Shown here: one piece after another, positions 59,839 to 64,000 of the stretch
Position numbering within the stretch: the first letter of the stretch is position 1
Layout of the letters: the number at the start of each line of letters is the position of its first letter
NCBI RefSeq assembly: GCF_900129975.1
Contig: NZ_FSRG01000006.1
Span: 248,001-312,000, forward strand
From: Halodesulfovibrio marinisediminis DSM 17456
GTDB lineage: Bacteria; Desulfobacterota; Desulfovibrionia; Desulfovibrionales; Desulfovibrionaceae
Direction: 5' to 3'
DNA: 64,000 nucleotides
Made by a program: the position numbers and the translations under genes
The notes under the pieces: generated by a model
Database searches by the model: none
What the model was told of the DNA's origin: nothing
Seen by the model: only the letters and a program-made list of their open reading frames with translations

Positions 59839-62160
59839 ATGTCACGTGCAATCAAAAAACTGTTCACAGCCTCATTAATTCTTATTGCCTGTGTCCAACT
59901 CTTCACACTCATGCTCTCTTCTTCGACATTGAGAACAGAGCTCACACGTATTTCGCTTTCCAGTTACAAAGGTATTGCAACTCAACTTGAGGCAACTATT
60001 GAACGTGGTCTGCGATTTGGGCGTCCGTTAGATGGATTTGCTTCCATGCAATCACATTTATCCAAGGCAAAGAGTATGGCTGGAGATATTGAGGCGCTGC
60101 ACATTACCGATCCAGACGGAAAAGTCCTCTACACAACGGCACCTGTCACCCCAACCGCCTTTAAGGATCTGGAGCAAAATTCTCTTACTGACGAGTGGCT
60201 AAAGGACGGTGATTCTCGACTCACCATACGCCCACTGTATGGGTACAAAAATGAAAAGAAGGGATTTCTTGTAGTTAAAATCGGAACACACGGAATCACT
60301 CAGACCGTACGAGATTTTTTGTACACCACAGGATTAATTTCCACGGTTATCTCGTTTATAACTGCAGGGCTACTTTTCGCACGGTTGCTTTTCTGGAAAG
60401 CCCAATCACACATTAACCCACTAGCTGACAAAAAGTTCCGAACTACCCTGTTCGTCTTTTTTTCCATCAGCCAAGTTGCATATGGAATCACGACATACCA
60501 CCTGTTCAACCAAAAATTGGACATTTCTACAAACCAAAAGCTCTTACAAGTTAGTGATTCTCTTACATACAGCCTTGAATATCTTCTTGATAAGCGCATT
60601 AATATCGCAAAACTTCACGGCACCACAAAAGAACTTAAAGAACTTATAACCAAAACTCCTGAATTGATTGGTGCAAGTCTGAGCTTTATTGAAGGTACTC
60701 CCAAGTCCTATGGAAATGTCACAGGAAAAAATATTACTATTCCTATTTCATCGGGAAAGTTCACTAATGCAGTAGAAAGAAAAAGACATGGGACGCTGAA
60801 ACTTTATGTAAATACAGCAGCACAACAGAAAATCCTGACTTCTGTTGCCCTGAACATGGGAACAACACTCGTCATAGGCTTGCTTCTCCTTGGTGAACTT
60901 GCATCGCTTTTTGCGGAAAAAAACACCACAACACATCCCCAAACTACCACACCAGACAGCATAAGCACTCTAATAAGAGGTCTTTGTTTCATCTTCTTTT
61001 TCGGTTTTGATATGGTGCTGACATTTGCTCCGCTTGCCGCACGAAATCTAAATACTGCAACATCTGGAATCTCAAATAGCCTTGCAGGCAGCCTACCTAT
61101 TTCGTGTGAGATGGCAGCAGCCGGCTTAGGAATATTTCTTGTTGGATTTTTAAGTGATAAATACCGCTGGTCTTCTCTTTTCACAACAGGTGTAATTTTC
61201 GCAACTGCTGGTTGCGTCTTTGGCGGTGCATCAACTAGCATCATCCCCTTTATTGTCGCCCGTGCACTTGCAGGACTTGGCTTCGGAATCGCTATCATGG
61301 CGGCACAGCTCAGCCTTGTAAGCTTAGAAAACAAAGCACAAGGTATGGGGAACATGTTTGCCGGAATATTAGCAGGAAGCCTTTGCGGTTCCGCTGCTGG
61401 AGCAATGCTCAGCGACCTATTTAACTATCAAATGGTATTCTATACCTCTGCCATATTCTGCGCATTTGCTCTTCTCCTTATCAAACCAGCAGCAAAAGTC
61501 AGTATAGAAACAAGCTGCCAGACCACCTCCACAGAATCTTCTTTAGACACTGTTCTTAGCCTTATAAAAACCCCAAAAATGTGGTCTACACTCATATTGG
61601 CAGGTTTACCTATTGCCATCTCTCTTTCTGGCTTTCTGTATTATTTTGTTCCCATTTTTTTAAACAACCAGGGAATAAATCAAGCCGATATTGGAAGGCT
61701 GTTCATGATCTACAGCCTTTGCATCATCTATCTTGGCCCTGTGCTTGGCTCTAAAATAGACAAAAGCAACAAAGCCTTTTTGTACACCACTATTGCTGTA
61801 ATTCTTTCTGGAGCCGCACTTCTTATTGCAACGGCTTATCCAACCTTACCCGGATTTTCTGTAAGTGTTGCAATAACAGGCATTGCCCAATGCATCGCTG
61901 GATCAAGCGTGCTTCTCTATGTTCTGGCACTTCCAGGACTCCAAAAAAACAACAAAGAAAAGATGGCTTCCCTTTTCAGGCTCCTTGAACGTTCTGGACA
62001 GATTGCTGGGCCACTGCTCTTTGGTGTCATTGCAACAAGAAAAAGTTCATTGCAGGGAGTTTGCCTTACTGGCGTAACTTTCATTATTGCAGGATCGTTC
62101 TTCTATTTCATTGCAAATTCAAAACTTTTACTAAAATTGCTTTCTAAGGGGAAATTATGA
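59839..62160 (+). CDS. MFS-type transporter with N-terminal periplasmic sensor region
   Basis: 773 residues. Residues 1-370 are not part of a normal MFS protein: membrane helix (7-28), periplasmic domain (29-155) with a PAS/Cache-like stretch (IEALHITDPDGKVLYTTAPV), two helices (about 158-183 and 194-217), a second periplasmic part (218-335), and another helix (338-360). From about 378 a 12-helix MFS carrier follows (AGLGIFLVGFLSDKYRWSSLF has the loop 2-3 signature; ARALAGLGFGIAIMAAQL). The fusion suggests a carrier gated by or acting as a sensor. It sits between the binding protein gene and a formyltransferase gene (ATGA overlap). Confidence 0.8.
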   Translation: MSRAIKKLFTASLILIACVQLFTLMLSSSTLRTELTRISLSSYKGIATQLEATIERGLRFGRPLDGFASMQSHLSKAKSMAGDIEALHITDPDGKVLYTTAPVTPTAFKDLEQNSLTDEWLKDGDSRLTIRPLYGYKNEKKGFLVVKIGTHGITQTVRDFLYTTGLISTVISFITAGLLFARLLFWKAQSHINPLADKKFRTTLFVFFSISQVAYGITTYHLFNQKLDISTNQKLLQVSDSLTYSLEYLLDKRINIAKLHGTTKELKELITKTPELIGASLSFIEGTPKSYGNVTGKNITIPISSGKFTNAVERKRHGTLKLYVNTAAQQKILTSVALNMGTTLVIGLLLLGELASLFAEKNTTTHPQTTTPDSISTLIRGLCFIFFFGFDMVLTFAPLAARNLNTATSGISNSLAGSLPISCEMAAAGLGIFLVGFLSDKYRWSSLFTTGVIFATAGCVFGGASTSIIPFIVARALAGLGFGIAIMAAQLSLVSLENKAQGMGNMFAGILAGSLCGSAAGAMLSDLFNYQMVFYTSAIFCAFALLLIKPAAKVSIETSCQTTSTESSLDTVLSLIKTPKMWSTLILAGLPIAISLSGFLYYFVPIFLNNQGINQADIGRLFMIYSLCIIYLGPVLGSKIDKSNKAFLYTTIAVILSGAALLIATAYPTLPGFSVSVAITGIAQCIAGSSVLLYVLALPGLQKNNKEKMASLFRLLERSGQIAGPLLFGVIATRKSSLQGVCLTGVTFIIAGSFFYFIANSKLLLKLLSKGKL

Positions 62161-63029
62161 GATTAGCGATTTTTTCAAAGGCCGACATTATCGGTGCATA
62201 CAACCTGAACGCTTTGCTCAGTAATATTAAAAAATTAGCATCTGAAGTTACTATTTACCTTTCAGACAAAGTTTTTCCAAACGAGCGTGGATTTCAGCCA
62301 GTCGACACACTCACATTTTGCGAACGAGATTACCCCTTAACTCAACTGTTTCCTTCTCTTGAAAAACAGGAAAACAGAAACTCAAACTTACTCACCTTTC
62401 AAGAATTGAGCGCTGCATATAGTGCCAGAGTTGTATACATGGGAGACAACATTACTCCTGCCTGCAAAGAAGACATTAAAAATTTTGCTCCGGATCTTAT
62501 CGTATCCATTCGACATGATTTCATTTTACCTACAGAAATTTTAGAAAGTGCTCGCATCGGCTGCATAAACACCCATCCGGGTAAACTTCCTTACTTCAGA
62601 GGGCTTTGCACACCTTTCTGGGCAATGCTTGAAAAGCAAGAAATTGCATATTGCACAGTACACCAAATGACAAAGAAGGTTGATTGCGGTCCTATTTTAG
62701 CACTCTCCCCATGGAAGCTGGATTATTCACGGTCATTGCTTTGGAATACAATTCAAATATATCAGCAAGGTATTAACGATCTTATTTCAATATTACACGA
62801 CAGTTCACATACCGTTTGCACTATCTCAAAAAGTTGCAACGACGAATCAAAGGCTCGTTACTTTGGAGCCCCGTCAGCAGAAGAATTTAAGGCATTTTCC
62901 ACATCTGGAAATATTGTAATTAATGAAGAAGATTATCAAAAAATTGTTGAGCCGTTCTATAACCGTTTTACACCAGCCTCTCCCGTCCTACCTCATAATG
63001 GGACTGCTGTTTATAATCACAGTCTGTAA
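62157..63029 (+). CDS. Formyltransferase-family enzyme (Fmt/PurN-like N-domain)
   Basis: 290 residues. The core motif GCINTHPGKLPYFRG (near 139-153) carries the Asn and His of formyl-tetrahydrofolate transferases, and the Asp follows in KVDCGPILAL. The upstream part (APDLIVSIRHDFILP) fits the strand before the folate loop. The usual Fmt C-terminal domain is missing and the N-terminus is atypical. It may formylate a sugar amine, an amino acid or another small molecule, not initiator tRNA. It overlaps the MFS gene by 4 bases. Confidence 0.8.
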   Translation: MRLAIFSKADIIGAYNLNALLSNIKKLASEVTIYLSDKVFPNERGFQPVDTLTFCERDYPLTQLFPSLEKQENRNSNLLTFQELSAAYSARVVYMGDNITPACKEDIKNFAPDLIVSIRHDFILPTEILESARIGCINTHPGKLPYFRGLCTPFWAMLEKQEIAYCTVHQMTKKVDCGPILALSPWKLDYSRSLLWNTIQIYQQGINDLISILHDSSHTVCTISKSCNDESKARYFGAPSAEEFKAFSTSGNIVINEEDYQKIVEPFYNRFTPASPVLPHNGTAVYNHSL

Positions 63030-63045
63030 TTAAGCGGGAAAACAT

Positions 63046-64000
63046 ATGTCGATATGCAAAAAATTTAGTCTACTCATTATCACTGCTCTTGCTTTTCTTG
63101 CTCTGGGCGTCGGCTTCTTCAGCTCGCATAGTGTAGAAAAAAGCATGGGGGAAGCCCAACTCCAAGGTGTGAAGAACAGTGTTGCGCTTGGCACATTGAA
63201 TGCGCAAAGCTTACACCGTACTCTTTTTGACTGGCGCATTCAGGAAGCTTCTCATACGAAGAAAAACCTACAAAGCATTCAAGCTATGATTGCAAACATC
63301 ATTAAGCAGGCACCAAACCGCCCCTTAAAGGATGTGCTTAAGTCATTCCCCCTACCAGCAGGTCTAACTCTATTTGCATATAACAAAAACTCCTCCATCG
63401 TTGCCAAATCCGGTGAAGACATTCCTGCATTAAAATACTTTTCTACAATACAGGACATCAAAGGCCACTATGTGGCTAACAGGATGTATTCACTTGCCAA
63501 AAAAGGAAAAACTGCAACTTCTCTTGTCACTATAAAAGACAATACAAACCAAAAATACTTTGGAACACACCAATGGATTCCTGAATGGAACGTAGTTATA
63601 GGAATATGGACCGATATTGGAAAAATACAGAACAAAGAAAATGTTCTATTTAAAGCTCTTACAACAAATCTTTCCAGCACATTGCAAACTATTAATCACG
63701 GAAATTCCGGTTATGTTTTCATTATGGATGCTTCTGGAAAACTTATTGTTCCGGCACCAGATCTGCCGGATGATATCTCCTCATTATCAAATACTGAAAC
63801 AAATAACTCCTTATTCTCCGATTTAAAGCAAGCAGCTTTAACTCCTGATAAAGCCATTACTTGCAGCCTTCCTCTCAAATCGCTTAGCGTAAACAGCGGT
63901 AGAAGATGGATCGCGTATGTTAATTCAATCAAGCCATTACAATGGTACATTGTAGGGGTTGCATACCTTGATGAAATTCAAGGACCGGGAAAAAGTCTCT
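63046..64000 (+). CDS. Membrane sensor with Cache domain (C-terminus beyond window)
   Basis: 318 codons are open to the window edge. It starts MSICKKFSLLIITALAFLAL, one membrane helix, then a large periplasmic region with two Cache/PAS-like halves; the stretches YFGTHQWIPEWNVVIGIW and SGYVFIMDASGKLIVPAP, followed by LQWYIVGVAYLDEI, are typical of dCache sensors. The output domain (receptor, kinase, cyclase or PP2C phosphatase) is off the end. GGGAA stands before the ATG, 16 bases after the formyltransferase gene. Confidence 0.8.
   Translation, partial: MSICKKFSLLIITALAFLALGVGFFSSHSVEKSMGEAQLQGVKNSVALGTLNAQSLHRTLFDWRIQEASHTKKNLQSIQAMIANIIKQAPNRPLKDVLKSFPLPAGLTLFAYNKNSSIVAKSGEDIPALKYFSTIQDIKGHYVANRMYSLAKKGKTATSLVTIKDNTNQKYFGTHQWIPEWNVVIGIWTDIGKIQNKENVLFKALTTNLSSTLQTINHGNSGYVFIMDASGKLIVPAPDLPDDISSLSNTETNNSLFSDLKQAALTPDKAITCSLPLKSLSVNSGRRWIAYVNSIKPLQWYIVGVAYLDEIQGPGKSL

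Overview
The window looks like chromosomal DNA of a low-to-medium GC delta-proteobacterium. A marine member of the Desulfovibrionaceae (Halodesulfovibrio-like) fits best: TTT and BCCT osmolyte-type transporters, a DctD/PgtA-type two-component system with a sigma-54 promoter, and a large type III secretion system (T3SS) of a kind known in some Desulfovibrio relatives. The genus is an inference from gene content and base composition; no rRNA or tRNA gene is present to settle it. I saw no tRNA, transposase, integrase or CRISPR array.

Layout. (1) 1-7.4 kb: a PgtABC/DctBD-like sensory system on the minus strand (response regulator cut by the window edge, histidine kinase, periplasmic binding protein). 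It is divergent from a tripartite tricarboxylate transporter (tctC-tctB-tctA) that has a sigma-54-like promoter and a strong terminator. (2) 7.5-14.6 kb: L-serine dehydratase, then a GntR/FCD repressor divergent from an FAD oxidoreductase - enolase-superfamily enzyme - BCCT transporter operon. Four copies of a palindrome (consensus CTGAYATATCAG) surround the repressor gene. (3) 14.8-27 kb: mixed housekeeping genes: a small membrane protein, a Mut7-C RNase-like protein, a CheR-like methyltransferase, a PEP-utilising enzyme fused to a DUF2237 domain, a P-type ATPase, the queC-queE-queD operon for 7-deazaguanine synthesis behind a structured leader, a small Cys-containing protein and a tandem universal stress protein.

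(4) 27.1-57.6 kb: an essentially complete Ysc-family T3SS, all on the minus strand. Read in transcription order it begins with two cassettes of a small coiled-coil protein plus tip/filament-like proteins (five tandem paralogues in total). Next come the SycD-like chaperone, the two pore-forming translocators and a chaperone. The apparatus follows: sctC-D-yscE-F-G-I-J-K-L-N-O-P-Q-R, then sctW-sycN-X-Y-V, then S-T-U. Two effector/chaperone pairs close the cluster: an 820-residue protein of unknown function, and a protein tyrosine phosphatase with proline-rich repeats. Both coiled-coil/tip cassettes have sigma-54-type promoters and a shared upstream element at the same distance. SctQ has a well-placed internal start for its C-terminal fragment.

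(5) 57.7-64 kb: two tandem STAS-domain proteins lie next to the T3SS. A divergent operon follows, coding for an ABC-type binding protein, an MFS protein with an N-terminal sensor-like region, a formyltransferase-like enzyme and a Cache-type membrane sensor that runs off the end. The STAS proteins hint at partner-switching control of the neighbouring systems, which is inference.
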